The notes beneath the pieces are model-generated. The model was given only the letters and a program-made list of their open reading frames with translations. It made no database searches and was not told where the DNA came from. A DNA stretch of 64,000 nt from Penelope pileata (lineage: Eukaryota > Chordata > Aves > Galliformes > Cracidae), in the NCBI GenBank assembly GCA_013396635.1, contig WBMW01005496.1:312212-376211 (forward strand). The letters are read 5' to 3'. Below, in pieces: positions 44,901 to 53,979 of the stretch. The position numbers and the translations under genes are program-made. The number at the start of each line of letters is the position of its first letter. Position 1 is the first letter of the stretch.

Positions 44901-47900
44901 GACACTCCCTGGCAGCGTACTGCTCACAACGAGGTCAGCACTGACACGCGGCAGCCCGCAGCCAGCACATCAGCTGCAGGACCAGGGGCACTGAGCTCAG
45001 CCACTGCTGCTCAGCCCCGGCCCTGCCCCTCCGAAACTCTCCCGCTGCACAGCAGACAACGGGTATTTTGCATTTTAAAAAGGAAATGCAGAGTCTTTCA
45101 TCAGCATATGCACATCCCTCCTCCCTTGGTGAACGTCCTCATCTCTCTGATCTCAAGGAATGCATTGCTTTGCTGATCTCTCCTGACTGTAGAATCAGCT
45201 CAAGACAATAATTGAGGAGATCTCTTACCGAATTGTGGGTTTTTGCTGAGATGATTTTGGTAGCCTTAGGGTTCCACACGACCAAGTCCGCATCAGAGCC
45301 CACCGCAATTCGCCCCTTCCTGGGGTAGCAGTTAAAGATCTTGGCAGCATTTGTGCTGGTCGCTGCCACAAACTCGTTCTCATCCATCTTCCCCGGGACC
45401 TGAAGAGCAGCAGGAGGGAAGGGCCATCCAGCAACGCATACAAACTGCACTTTGTGCACAGACATCGGGGCTGCATGCAGCCTGTGACAGTGCTCCTACA
45501 CGCCAGGAGGATGCTCCAGGCCCCCCCGGGTGTGCCAGGACAGCCTGACCCATGCACAGACCCGGCCCAGCAGGAGGAACCCGGGCTCCAGGAGGAGGAA
45601 CTGCCCGGTCACAGGCTGGGGATGGGTGTGAGGGCTGCACAGAGCCACGGCTGCCATGGGGGAAGGAGGCTCTGGGGAGCAGAGCCTTGTTCCTGAGAAT
45701 GGAACGGGGCACCAGCGATGCTTGTTTTCTGAGCTGTGAAATACAAGGTCACCGAAAAAGCCTTTCTTTGGTAGGCTCAAACTCCCTGTGTGGGAGTCTG
45801 CATCCACTAAAGGCGGCTAAGGATATTTCAGTAAAGGAAGACTGGAAGTGAACCTACATAGTACTATTTATTGTCACTATTTATTAACTTAATTATCACA
45901 ATTTACGTTAAGTTGCATTCACCTCAAGAACAAAGCCTGTGTCAGCCCGCAGCACGGTGCCCTGCCCCACGAGGCCCTGCCCCACGAGGCCAGCATGCAG
46001 CTCTGTGCCACGCAGCGCAGGGACAGCCTGCAGCTCCCGCAGGAGCCAGGAGGATGCTCCCCGTCCCCCAGGCTGCCAGCACCGCGAGGAGCCGCATCAC
46101 GCCCACCCGTACAGCACTGCTGAGGGCTTTCTCCCAGCTCCAAGGCAGAGCGGGGGGGCTGTTCCCCCACCGACGCCTTTGAAGAGCCTTTGGAGTGTCA
46201 CCCTGCCTCCCGCTGTCACGCTGCTCTGAAGGAGCAGTCTAGACAGTGTCGCTTCAGGGCTCGTTTGAACTAGTGAGAAGGCTGACATCATCCAGGGCGA
46301 GTGCTGCTCACATCGCTTGTGTTCATCCCTTAGCACGGAGTCAGTGTTACGGTACCTACCACGCACTTCTCCCAAATTATGGACATTCGCTCCTCGATGC
46401 CGTTGGTCCCCTCGGGGATGAGGGTGAAGTTGTCCTTCCCCACGGCCTTCTGGGCGGTGCTGAACGTGCAGTGAGCGCTGCCCACCACCTGCAGATCCCC
46501 GCTGGGCCAACACGAGAGACGGGGTCAGAGGGGCAGACAGCAAAGCCAACGGCCTCCAGCACGCTGTCCCCTCCCGCCTCACAGCTTTTAACACGAAGAT
46601 GGTCCTAAGAACCATTCTTCTGATGCATTTATCTTTTAAAGCAAGGCTATGGTTAGACAGAACACAACTCTGGGTAAAGCCACACTTGACGTGCAGAACC
46701 TACTGCAGCCACCCAGGGCTCTGTGCAGCACTGCACGCCCAGCTGCAGCCAGAGCCCCTGCCGCTGTGCTGCTGCCCTGCCCCTTCCTTCGCAGCTGCTC
46801 TGTGAGCTGCTCCACGCTGGCACCACGGGCTGGGTCCTACAGCTATGTATCCAAACAGCAGCATGTCCTAAATGCTTCTGTTTCAGATTCTCAAACCCTG
46901 CAAATGCCTGACATTGCTTCTGGTAAAATCCTTCACCTGGCTTTAACGCCAAGCCCACGCAGGCAGGTTTCTGTGGGGGTGCACCCCAGGGCCGAGGCCC
47001 TCTGCCTGGGAGGAAGGAGGGGCTTGTGCAGGGCTGGGCGTTACAGGAGGCGCCTGGGGGTCCTTCCCAAAGCAGCCATACTACTGTCACCTGCCTCCTT
47101 GCTCAGAAACCCCAGGATTTACGCCTTTGGCATGGAGAAGCGTGACGATTCCCAGGCTGTTCTCCCCACGCTGACCACAGCACCCAACAGGGAGCTCAGC
47201 GGGGTGCAGCCCGTGCCACAGGCCTCGCCCCAGCCTCAAGGCCCACTCCAGCCTCGGGGCCCGTGTGAGGCCCCCAGCACCGCAGTGACCCCGCGTCCCC
47301 GCGCGGGCCGGACTCACCAGGACAGCAGCGAGGCCAGGTGGTCCGGCGTGGTGGGGTCCGGGCTGAGCGGAGGAGAGGTGACGAAGGCGGCGGCCTTGGC
47401 CCAGTTCTTGCTCCAGTAGTGTGAGCCGTCGGCACCCAGGCTGGCGGCCAGGGGCTCCCCGTACACCACGGTGCCTGCGGAGCAGCGGCAGCGGCCCTCA
47501 GGCTGCTCTCAGGCAGCGCGGGCAAACACCACAGCGAGCAGTGAGAGACGGCTCATCTGCCTCTCCATGCTCTCAGTACTCCGGATTGTTAAATTTAGAC
47601 TAATCCCTCAGATTAGCTCAGCTGGTGGGGAAGCGCTGCCAGAACAAGTTTTGAAGGCACCCATTTCCTCCTTACAAAAACATCCACTGCTAGCTGCAGT
47701 TCTCCCACATCCCCGTGCACCAGCCAGCACCTCCCGCCGGGAGCAGCCGCTGTCCCAGGACACGGCTCCTGCGCTGCCCGGGGAGCCCCGCTGCCCCCCC
47801 CACCGCGGGCAGTGAGGAGCTCGGGAGCCCTGCGGCTCGAGCCGTCCAACCGGGCCTATCTGAAGGGGCCCGGTTAGCGTGCAGGCACGGAGCAGAGCTT

Positions 47901-50900
47901 TACCTTTCCTCTTTGCCTGAGCTAGCACGTCCGCTGCCCCTTTGCTCATGATCTTTGTGACGTACAGGGGGCAGTTGGCCTGCTTTGCTATCGTGATGGC
48001 TCGGTACACCGCCTCGGCCTCCACCTGCGGACACAAGAGCACAGCAGGAAGGGTGACAGCATGGCCCTGCCAGGACAGCCCGCGAGCGGCAGCCGCCCGA
48101 GCAGCACAGAGGCCAGCAGTACCTCCTCGGGGCGGCTCAGGACGTGCCCCTCTGGCCCCGTAATCCCCAGCTCCAGCAGTCTCTTCTGCTCCTGGGTGGG
48201 TGGAGAGGAACGAAAGCAGTAAGCAATACAAACAGCTTTCTCCATTCTTTATAGATATAGTTACAGTTCTGGAGGAGCTGGGGTTTTAAACCCATCACTG
48301 CTTACACTAAGGCTGTGCTAAAAGTGATACGTGGCTACAGAAAAGGAGTGCTGGACCCCAGAGCCCATGGCTGTTTGAAGCTGCTCAGAGAAGACCACAG
48401 AAGTAGCAAAGATGGGTGCAAGACAGCGAGGCTGCAGCAGTGCTGCTCCTCCCGAGCTCCCATATGAAGCACATCCAACTCCTGCGTGTTCTCGTGTCCA
48501 TAGTGCTGCCCCAGCGGGTTCCCTCTCAGCCCTTTCCCTGCCACCGATCAGATCACCCCGGAGCAGTGCCGCCCAGCAGGTGCGTGCGGGGCTGAGGGAA
48601 GGGGCAGGGCGCAGCCAGCACCAGGCCTGGGTTCCCCCCGCTCCTGGGGTCTCAGCACTAACAGCAGGAGCAGCAGGAGCTGCACGCTGCCAGCAGCCAC
48701 CCTGCAGCCGGGCCTCGGCCACGGGCATGGAGGGGAAGGCTGCAGTGCTGCCAGCTGCCAGCGTGCACTAAGGAGTGCCCAGGGTTCTGCCCACACAGCA
48801 ATCCTGTCTCTATCAGGACGCTCCTCTTTGTCTCTTTTGGGCGCGTCCTTATTGATTTTGCAGCATCGAATGAAGGCTAAAAGCGTGCCGGCACCTTCCA
48901 GCAGACACCGCGACCGCTCCAGGCAGCAGTGCCCACAGGCAGTGCCTCTGCTCAGCCTCCCCTGGGAATGAACGTCAGCGCTGTACCTCATCGATGATGT
49001 CTCCGTTTTCAGCATGCACTTGGGCTATGGCCCCCAGGTCTCGGATAATGCTGAATATTTCGTACATCTGTAGAGAGAAGGGGTTGCCCAGCATCAGAGG
49101 AACCACGGTCATGCTCAACCTGGGTCCCTGCTCCCACGGCGCTGGGCTGCCCGCATTACCTGGGCGTCCGTGCACTGAAGGCTGTCCTTGTAAGCCATGA
49201 AAACCAGGAAGGAGTTCACACCTTGGGAGAGGGAGGAGATGCGCTCAGTGCCCGGCTCAGAGCTCAGTGCCTGGCTGAGCACTGCGGCCCACGGCTCTGA
49301 GCAGGGGCCAGGCTCAGGGCACAGCAGGGCCGAGGGCACAGCAGGGCTCAGGGCCAGAATGGCACCGTCCCGTGGGAGCTGAGCCCACACCTCATGGGGC
49401 ACAAAAAACACCCAGTGCTTGGGTACAGCCACTTCCGAGCCCAGGTACTCTGCAACTCCACCCCAACTCACAGAACCCAGCGCACTGCTCCCAAGCTCCA
49501 TGAAGCAGTTTGAGCTGATGGTTTCTCTCCAACCTGTAGCTGTATCTGAACTAATGCATTAGTGCTATGACCACAAAGATGAGGCTCTCCTACAGCCCTG
49601 TCATTTATTGCACGGTATGTGGTCAGAGGAATTGGAGCACGCCATCCCAGTTCATTTCCACTGAACACAAAACATGATTCATGAAGCATGGCGTCAAGGC
49701 CTGAGAACTGCCACTGTATTTCATATGGATAAAGGCAACAACGGTCCCGAACCACAACGAGACTCCAAGCAAACCGTATTTCACGAGGACAGACATATGG
49801 AAAACAGTGGCTTTAAGCTGGGAATGGCTGCATCACTTCAGCCACTCGGCACTGTAAGGGGAGATTCACTGCAAATTTCTATGTTAATCGACCAATTAAG
49901 CCCTTGCTTGCAAGACTGAAAATTACACTGAAGTCATTTAGCTCTACATTAGCATATCCAAAAGCAAAATGCAGCTCCAAACACAGAATTAAGTATTAAT
50001 GCAATGCATGAATTCCTGACGCGAGGCCAGCTTTCAGCAAGCTGTGTCCCAGGGATGCTCTGGGATGTGCAGGAATTAGAGGCACAAAGGACAGCTCTGG
50101 GAAAAGCCTGAAGCTTGGCTGCGTTCTGTAAGCCCGAGCCTGAATGTTTCCACTTCAATATTTTCTGTGACTCCGGGAGCTGGCATCAGGATGCCAGAGA
50201 CAACATCTGCGGCTTCCAAAACAGATTCGCAGCGCTGGGCTGTAAGCTGCCCGAAGGTACGAGCCCATGAACGAGGCCCTGCCACGCTGCTGGGTGCCCC
50301 ACGGAGCCTGCTCATCCCACAGTGCCAGGTGCTGCTGCCAGCCGCGCGCCCTTACCCTTGTCCCTGGACAGGGCTTCCAGCTCCTCCCTCAGGCCCTCGT
50401 GCCAGCGCGGGATGTCGACGTGCAGCGCGTAGTCGCAGCAGGCCCCGCCGTCAGCGCGCTCCTGCCACTGCTCGCAGGCGGCCAGCAGGCTGCTCCCGGC
50501 CCCGGGCAGCACGTGGTCCACTGCAAGGCACCGCGCGGCAAGGGGCTGCAGGCACTGCGCGGGGCGACTCCAAGGGTAACTGGTGTCCAGGGGCCATGGA
50601 ACGGGTCGGGTGGGAAGGGACCCCAAAGGCCATCTGGTCCCTGCAGTGCCCAGGGACACCCCCACTCCACAGAGCTCAGAGCCCCCACTGACCCCGAGTG
50701 GCTGCAGGGATGGGCACCCACCTCTCCGGGCACTGCAGTGCTGCACGGCCCTCAGCGTGAGCAGCTCTGTCCTTACACCCAGCCTAAATCCGCCCTCCTT
50801 CAGTCTGAAGCCACTTCCCCTCGTCCTGTCACACTGACCCCACTGAACACTCTGTCCCCCTCTTTCCTGCACCCCCCTTTAGGCACTGAGAGGCCGCTGC

Positions 50901-51866
50901 CATGTCTTGTTCATGGCATTGGTTGGAGATAAACTTCCCAGATAAAGTGAAACAAATTAAACTGACTGAGGGCTGCTACCAGCCCCTCCAGCAGCCCCGC
51001 AGCACAGCCCTCGGAGGAGCACTGACTGGGGCACAGCTGCCCAGGGAGGGGGGCAGTCCCCGTCCCTGGGGGTGCTCAGAGCCATGGGGATGTGGCACTG
51101 AGGCCATGGCTCCGTGGGCATGGGGAGGGTGCGTGGGGCTGGGCTGGGGGAGCTCAGGGGGCTCTGCCAGCCTCAGTGGTTCTGTGACTCTGAGGGGAAG
51201 CAGGAACAGCCGTGTATTCCCAATGTAAGTGTGCTGCAAAGGGAGGAGGTTCCAGAAAAGCACACGCTGCATCTCACTCGGCTCCATGTTCTGGTTACTA
51301 CAGAAGAACGACCACTGCTCTGCTCTGAGCTCTGCCCCAACAAAGCCCCGCATCCCCCTGCCCGCAGCCCCGTGCTGCCCATCTCACTGATCATGGTGGT
51401 TCCTCCCGCCAGCGCTGCTCTCGTGCCCTGGTAGAAGTCGTCGGCAGAGCTCAGCCCCATGGTGGGCGCCTGCAGCCGCGTGTGCACGTCGATGCCCCCC
51501 GGCAGCACCAGGTGCCTGTACGCATCCACCGTCCTCGTGCCGTCGGGAACAGCCAGGCTCTCTCCAATTTGTCTGCGAACAGTGGTGAGACGGCTGCTGC
51601 GGGCAGGGACCCAGCACAGCCACACGCAGCCCCCAGCAGCACCCTGCGAGCCCTAGGTTGTCAAAAAGGGGCCATTTCCAGTCAACAGGAAATGTTGAAA
51701 AACAACAGGAAGGAGCCTTGTGCAAATCAAATGACGCTGTGATACACCTGGAAATGCCATCAGAAAATGTCACTTACTTTATCAGGCCATCTTCCACGTA
51801 GATGTCTGCATAGAAGGACTGGTCATCGTTGACAACCCTTCCCCCTTTGATGAGGAGCTGGTCGCT
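41881..51866 (-). CDS. DPYSL4: DPYSL4 (CRMP3) dihydropyrimidinase-like protein, thirteen exons, first exon missing in gap
   Basis: Collapsin response mediator protein of the DPYSL family: a cytosolic, tetramer-forming neuronal protein that modulates microtubules and growth-cone responses. It is related to dihydropyrimidinase but lacks catalytic metal ligands (family knowledge). Joined - strand exons (51866-51778, 51572-51388, 50520-50356, 49221-49160, 49067-48987, 48191-48123, 48024-47904, 47474-47318, 46501-46360, 45399-45229, 44306-44127, 42524-42353, 41972-41881) give 561 residues. Numbered from the first Ser of exon 2: DVHTRL 58-63 (dihydropyrimidinase has HxH here), YVTKIMSKGAAD near 243, VEYNIFEG near 416, and the tail motif RNLHQSGFSLSG. 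The end is APPGGRSNITSLS. Exon sizes (62, 81, 69, 121, 157, 142, 171, 180 and others) match the family pattern. About 13 N-terminal residues (exon 1) are missing, probably in the N run. DPYSL4 rather than DPYSL2 or 3 is chosen from the C-terminal sequence and STK32C synteny. Confidence 0.95.
42085..42320 (+). mobile_element. CR1-type LINE, 5'-truncated 3' end
   Basis: The stretch reads like the avian CR1 3' end: a GATGGAGACTGACTTTTTAC segment, then AATAGGGCGAGGGGGAATGG, TTTAAATTAAAAGAGGGGAG, ATTTAGGCTAGATGTGAGGA, GGAAATTC, CCATCCCTGGAGGTGCCCAA and finally CCTTCCAACCCAACCATTCT. It sits in DPYSL4 intron 13 in the orientation opposite to the gene, and fills most of this 380-base intron. Confidence 0.9.
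42353..42524 (-). CDS. DPYSL4: DPYSL4 coding exon 13: phospho-tail region
   Basis: 172 nt, phase 0 in and phase 1 out. It encodes LAEVHSVPRGLYDGPVHDII, then a variable Ala-rich segment (LSTKAVLPTAASRIAACAGK), then VPVRNLHQSGFSLS. In CRMP2 the corresponding segment carries the GSK3/CDK5 Thr/Ser cluster, which is not recognisable here. The acceptor is CTCCCGCAG and the donor is CCG|GTAGGG. Confidence 0.95.
42525..44126 (-). other. DPYSL4: DPYSL4 intron 12
   Basis: A 1.6 kb GT-AG intron containing the 62-base gap at 42609-42670. I see no exon or repeat array in the rest. Confidence 0.8.
42609..42670. other. Assembly gap, 62 N
   Basis: A run of N within DPYSL4 intron 12, flanked on both sides by C-rich sequence. 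Confidence 0.99.
44127..44306 (-). CDS. DPYSL4: DPYSL4 coding exon 12
   Basis: 180 nt, 60 codons. It encodes NVEYNIFEGTECHGAPAVVI, then SQGRVVLEDGKLSVTQGSGR and FIPRKTFPDFVYKRIKARNR. The acceptor is GTTTGTTCCAG and the donor is AGG|GTAAGA. Confidence 0.96.
44307..45228 (-). other. DPYSL4: DPYSL4 intron 11
   Basis: A 0.9 kb GT-AG intron, AT-rich near 44380-44480. Nothing else was recognised. Confidence 0.8.
45229..45399 (-). CDS. DPYSL4: DPYSL4 coding exon 11
   Basis: 171 nt, 57 codons. It encodes VPGKMDENEFVAATSTNAAK, then IFNCYPRKGRIAVGSDADLV and VWNPKATKIISAKTHNS. The acceptor is CTGCTCTTCAG and the donor is TCG|GTAAGA. The family has Ala-Ser or similar where this exon starts Val-Pro. Confidence 0.96.
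45400..46359 (-). other. DPYSL4: DPYSL4 intron 10
   Basis: A 1.0 kb GT-AG intron. Apart from a short duplicated CCTGCCCCACGAGG near 45961-45990, nothing was recognised. Confidence 0.8.
46360..46501 (-). CDS. DPYSL4: DPYSL4 coding exon 10
   Basis: 142 nt, phase 2 in and phase 0 out. It encodes (C)GDLQVVGSAHCTFSTAQKAV, then GKDNFTLIPEGTNGIEERMS and IIWEKCV. The acceptor is TTGGCCCAG and the donor is GTG|GTAGGT. GSAHCTF and PEGTNGIEERMS are CRMP signatures. Confidence 0.96.
46502..47317 (-). other. DPYSL4: DPYSL4 intron 9
   Basis: A 0.8 kb GT-AG intron with nothing else recognised. Confidence 0.8.
47318..47474 (-). CDS. DPYSL4: DPYSL4 coding exon 9
   Basis: 157 nt, phase 1 in and phase 2 out. 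It encodes (G)TVVYGEPLAASLGADGSHYW, then SKNWAKAAAFVTSPPLSPDP and TTPDHLASLLS. GSHYWSKNWAKAAAFVTSPP is a strong CRMP block, while TVVYGEPLAASLGA and SPDPTTPDHLAS diverge from the mammalian proteins. The acceptor is CCGCAG and the donor is CCTG|GTGAGT. Confidence 0.95.
47475..47903 (-). other. DPYSL4: DPYSL4 intron 8
   Basis: A 429-base GT-AG intron with nothing else recognised. Confidence 0.8.
47904..48024 (-). CDS. DPYSL4: DPYSL4 coding exon 8
   Basis: 121 nt, phase 0 in and phase 1 out. It encodes VEAEAVYRAITIAKQANCPL, then YVTKIMSKGAADVLAQAKRK. The acceptor is GTGTCCGCAG and the donor is AAAG|GTAAAG. Confidence 0.96.
48123..48191 (-). CDS. DPYSL4: DPYSL4 coding exon 7
   Basis: 69 nt, 23 codons. 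It encodes EQKRLLELGITGPEGHVLSR followed by PEE. The acceptor is CACCCACCCAG and the donor is GAG|GTACTG. Confidence 0.95.
48192..48986 (-). other. DPYSL4: DPYSL4 intron 6
   Basis: A 0.8 kb GT-AG intron with nothing else recognised. Confidence 0.8.
48987..49067 (-). CDS. DPYSL4: DPYSL4 coding exon 6
   Basis: 81 nt, 27 codons. It encodes MYEIFSIIRDLGAIAQVHAE followed by NGDIIDE. The acceptor is TCTCTACAG and the donor is GAG|GTACAG. The HAENGD run includes the position of a metal-site histidine in dihydropyrimidinase. Confidence 0.96.
49160..49221 (-). CDS. DPYSL4: DPYSL4 coding exon 5
   Basis: 62 nt, phase 1 in and phase 0 out. It encodes (G)VNSFLVFMAYKDSLQCTDAQ. The acceptor is CTCCCAAG and the donor is CAG|GTAATG. 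The size matches the family exon exactly. Confidence 0.95.
49222..50355 (-). other. DPYSL4: DPYSL4 intron 4
   Basis: A 1.1 kb GT-AG intron. The AT-rich stretch 49500-50170 is long for this GC-rich gene, and may be worth a conservation check. No exon or element was recognised. Confidence 0.75.
50356..50520 (-). CDS. DPYSL4: DPYSL4 coding exon 4
   Basis: 165 nt, phase 1 in and out. It encodes (M)DHVLPGAGSSLLAACEQWQE, then RADGGACCDYALHVDIPRWH and EGLREELEALSRDK. The frame and size match the family, but it is more diverged than the downstream exons and extremely GC-rich. The acceptor is TGCCTTGCAG and the donor is AAGG|GTAAGG. Confidence 0.94.
50592..50903 (-). mobile_element. CR1-type LINE 3' end, minus orientation
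   Basis: On the + strand it shows the reverse complement of a CR1 tail: TGGGAAGGGACCCCAAAGGC near its 3' end, CTGCAGGGATGGGCACCCAC, then TCCTTCAGTCTGAAGCCACT, TCCCCTCGTCCTGTCACACT and TTTCCTGCACCCCCCTTTAG. It lies in DPYSL4 intron 3, in the same orientation as the gene. Confidence 0.9.
50985..51205 (+). mobile_element. CR1-type LINE 3' end, plus orientation
   Basis: It shows GGCACAGCTGCCCAGGGAGG, then GTCCCTGGGGGTGCTCAGAG, GATGTGGCACTGAGG, and ends AGTGGTTCTGTGACTCTGAG, a decayed form of the CR1 terminal ATTCTATG repeat. It is arranged head to head with the CR1 at 50592-50903. Confidence 0.88.
51388..51572 (-). CDS. DPYSL4: DPYSL4 coding exon 3
   Basis: 185 nt, phase 2 in and phase 1 out. 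It encodes (K)QIGESLAVPDGTRTVDAYRH, then LVLPGGIDVHTRLQAPTMGL and SSADDFYQGTRAALAGGTTMI. LPGGIDVHTRLQ and ALAGGTTMI are family signatures. The acceptor is CTGTTCGCAG and the donor is ATCA|GTGAGA. Confidence 0.95.
51778..51866 (-). CDS. DPYSL4: DPYSL4 coding exon 2
   Basis: 89 nt, phase 0 in and phase 2 out. It encodes SDQLLIKGGRVVNDDQSFYA followed by DIYVEDGLI. The acceptor is CTCCCCTCCAG and the donor is AAA|GTAAGT. It is the most upstream exon that can be read. Confidence 0.96.
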
Positions 51867-52749
51867 CTGGAGGGGAGAAAATCACTGTCAGGTGATTTAT
51901 GCGGACCCTGCTGGTGGTGGGGCTGCACAGGTGCTCCAGCTCCATCAGCCCCTGCTGTGAGCACCGCATCTCATTAACCCGGTAATTTATTGACACTCAC
52001 TAATTGGCTCTCCCAGCCCTGGAAAGGCCTCCAACACCCTCCTCACCTCATAGCATGGCTGTGGCACAGCTGCCAGATTTACAGCATCTTTAACCAGAAA
52101 CATTAGGAAGCGGTGGAACTGCAGCACAATCAGAGGGCTCCTGTGCTGCTCCCTGGTGTCATTAAAAAATATTGGGGCTAAAAATGGACAACCGTAGTGG
52201 CACAGCCCCAACGTCAGCACCGTGAGCACATGGTGCCAGCGCCTGGGAGATGCCCCCAGCACCGAACTGCTGGGGCCGAGCCTGGAGAACAGCCGGGTCT
52301 GGCAGCAAGGAGCCTCCTTGGCACAGGAGGAGCTGGGAAACAATCGGACCGCAACTTTAAAAACGCACTGATCGCATCGCTATTGTTCTTCCTTGTCCCA
52401 CAGCATCAATCACAAGAAGCCTCCGTGCCGGCTGCCTCATGGGCACGCCGTGAGTCCCCTCCCCTCGCGCCGGGAGGGATGCTCCGCTCAGCCCCAGCCC
52501 CCAGCTCACCCCTTGCCCCCGGCTGAGCCCCGCTCGGCGCCAGGCAGCCACAGAGATGTTTGTAAGGGAACTCAGCCGTGAGCCAGCAAAAAAAAATAAA
52601 ATAAAAAGGGAAAAAAAATAAGAAGCGCAGCGTTGCTATCTGGAGCCTTTCCTTCCTTCCTTCTGCTCGGAAGCCCCGGCGACAGCCGAGGGGAATCCCC
52701 TCCTACAGCGGCACCGCTCGGCGCAGCTCCCACACGGAGCGGCTGGACC
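51867..52749 (-). other. DPYSL4: DPYSL4 intron 1 (part)
   Basis: No exon was recognised between exon 2 and the gap. An A-rich microsatellite-like run (AAAAAAAATAAAATAAAAAG) lies at about 52589-52619. CpG density rises from about 52440 towards the gap. Confidence 0.7.
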
Positions 52750-53637
52750 NNNNNNNNNNNNNNNNNNNNNNNNNNNNNNNNNNNNNNNNNNNNNNNNNNN
52801 NNNNNNNNNNNNNNNNNNNNNNNNNNNNNNNNNNNNNNNNNNNNNNNNNNNNNNNNNNNNNNNNNNNNNNNNNNNNNNNNNNNNNNNNNNNNNNNNNNNN
52901 NNNNNNNNNNNNNNNNNNNNNNNNNNNNNNNNNNNNNNNNNNNNNNNNNNNNNNNNNNNNNNNNNNNNNNNNNNNNNNNNNNNNNNNNNNNNNNNNNNNN
53001 NNNNNNNNNNNNNNNNNNNNNNNNNNNNNNNNNNNNNNNNNNNNNNNNNNNNNNNNNNNNNNNNNNNNNNNNNNNNNNNNNNNNNNNNNNNNNNNNNNNN
53101 NNNNNNNNNNNNNNNNNNNNNNNNNNNNNNNNNNNNNNNNNNNNNNNNNNNNNNNNNNNNNNNNNNNNNNNNNNNNNNNNNNNNNNNNNNNNNNNNNNNN
53201 NNNNNNNNNNNNNNNNNNNNNNNNNNNNNNNNNNNNNNNNNNNNNNNNNNNNNNNNNNNNNNNNNNNNNNNNNNNNNNNNNNNNNNNNNNNNNNNNNNNN
53301 NNNNNNNNNNNNNNNNNNNNNNNNNNNNNNNNNNNNNNNNNNNNNNNNNNNNNNNNNNNNNNNNNNNNNNNNNNNNNNNNNNNNNNNNNNNNNNNNNNNN
53401 NNNNNNNNNNNNNNNNNNNNNNNNNNNNNNNNNNNNNNNNNNNNNNNNNNNNNNNNNNNNNNNNNNNNNNNNNNNNNNNNNNNNNNNNNNNNNNNNNNNN
53501 NNNNNNNNNNNNNNNNNNNNNNNNNNNNNNNNNNNNNNNNNNNNNNNNNNNNNNNNNNNNNNNNNNNNNNNNNNNNNNNNNNNNNNNNNNNNNNNNNNNN
53601 NNNNNNNNNNNNNNNNNNNNNNNNNNNNNNNNNNNNN
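52750..53637. other. Assembly gap, 888 N, probably hiding DPYSL4 exon 1
   Basis: A long N run flanked by GC- and CpG-rich sequence. The family's first coding exon (about 13 codons) was not found between 51867 and 52749 or at 53638-53880, so this gap is its most likely location. Extreme GC content is a common reason for such gaps in bird assemblies. Confidence 0.8.
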
Positions 53638-53880
53638 TCCGCGCCGCCCCCCGCGGTCCGCAGCGATGACGCTGCCGTGCCCGGTGCGGTGGTGGTGCGG
53701 GCGGCCCCGGCCCCCCCCGCTGCGTGGGGCCGAGCGGGGGGCTCTGCCCTGGGGCTCCCGATGCGGGTCCGCGCCGGGCCCGGTCCGGCGGTGCCGCGGG
53801 GGAGATGTGGGAGCGGGGCTGAGCGGGGTCCGGCGGAGGTTCGGGGGAGCTTCGGCGGAGTGAGGTTACGGCATAATTAA
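53638..53880 (-). promoter_or_regulatory. DPYSL4: CpG-dense sequence, likely part of the DPYSL4 CpG-island promoter
   Basis: The 240 bases after the gap are very rich in CG dinucleotides and Sp1-like GC boxes, and the composition changes abruptly to AT-rich at about 53870. Its position just upstream of the expected DPYSL4 exon 1 suggests a promoter island. The transcription start itself is not visible. Confidence 0.55.
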
Positions 53881-53973
53881 AGCGGCAGTGAAGGCCCCGT
53901 AACCAACCGGGAGGGTTCTCTGCTGCAGCCCGGAGAAAGCAACGAGCTCATGTCAAGGCTTAAAACAGGTCTT

Positions 53974-53979
53974 TTTATT
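53974..53979 (-). terminator. Polyadenylation signal AATAAA of an upstream minus-strand gene
   Basis: TTTATT on the + strand is AATAAA on the - strand, in the context ACTTTTAATAAAAAGACCTG. The AT-rich sequence before it and the CpG-rich sequence soon after suggest a genuine transcript end, only about 300 bases from the DPYSL4 CpG island. Confidence 0.55.

Noticed and set aside
52633..53880. 415-residue open frame across the large gap
   Set aside because: Most of it is translated N. The readable ends are GC-rich non-coding sequence.
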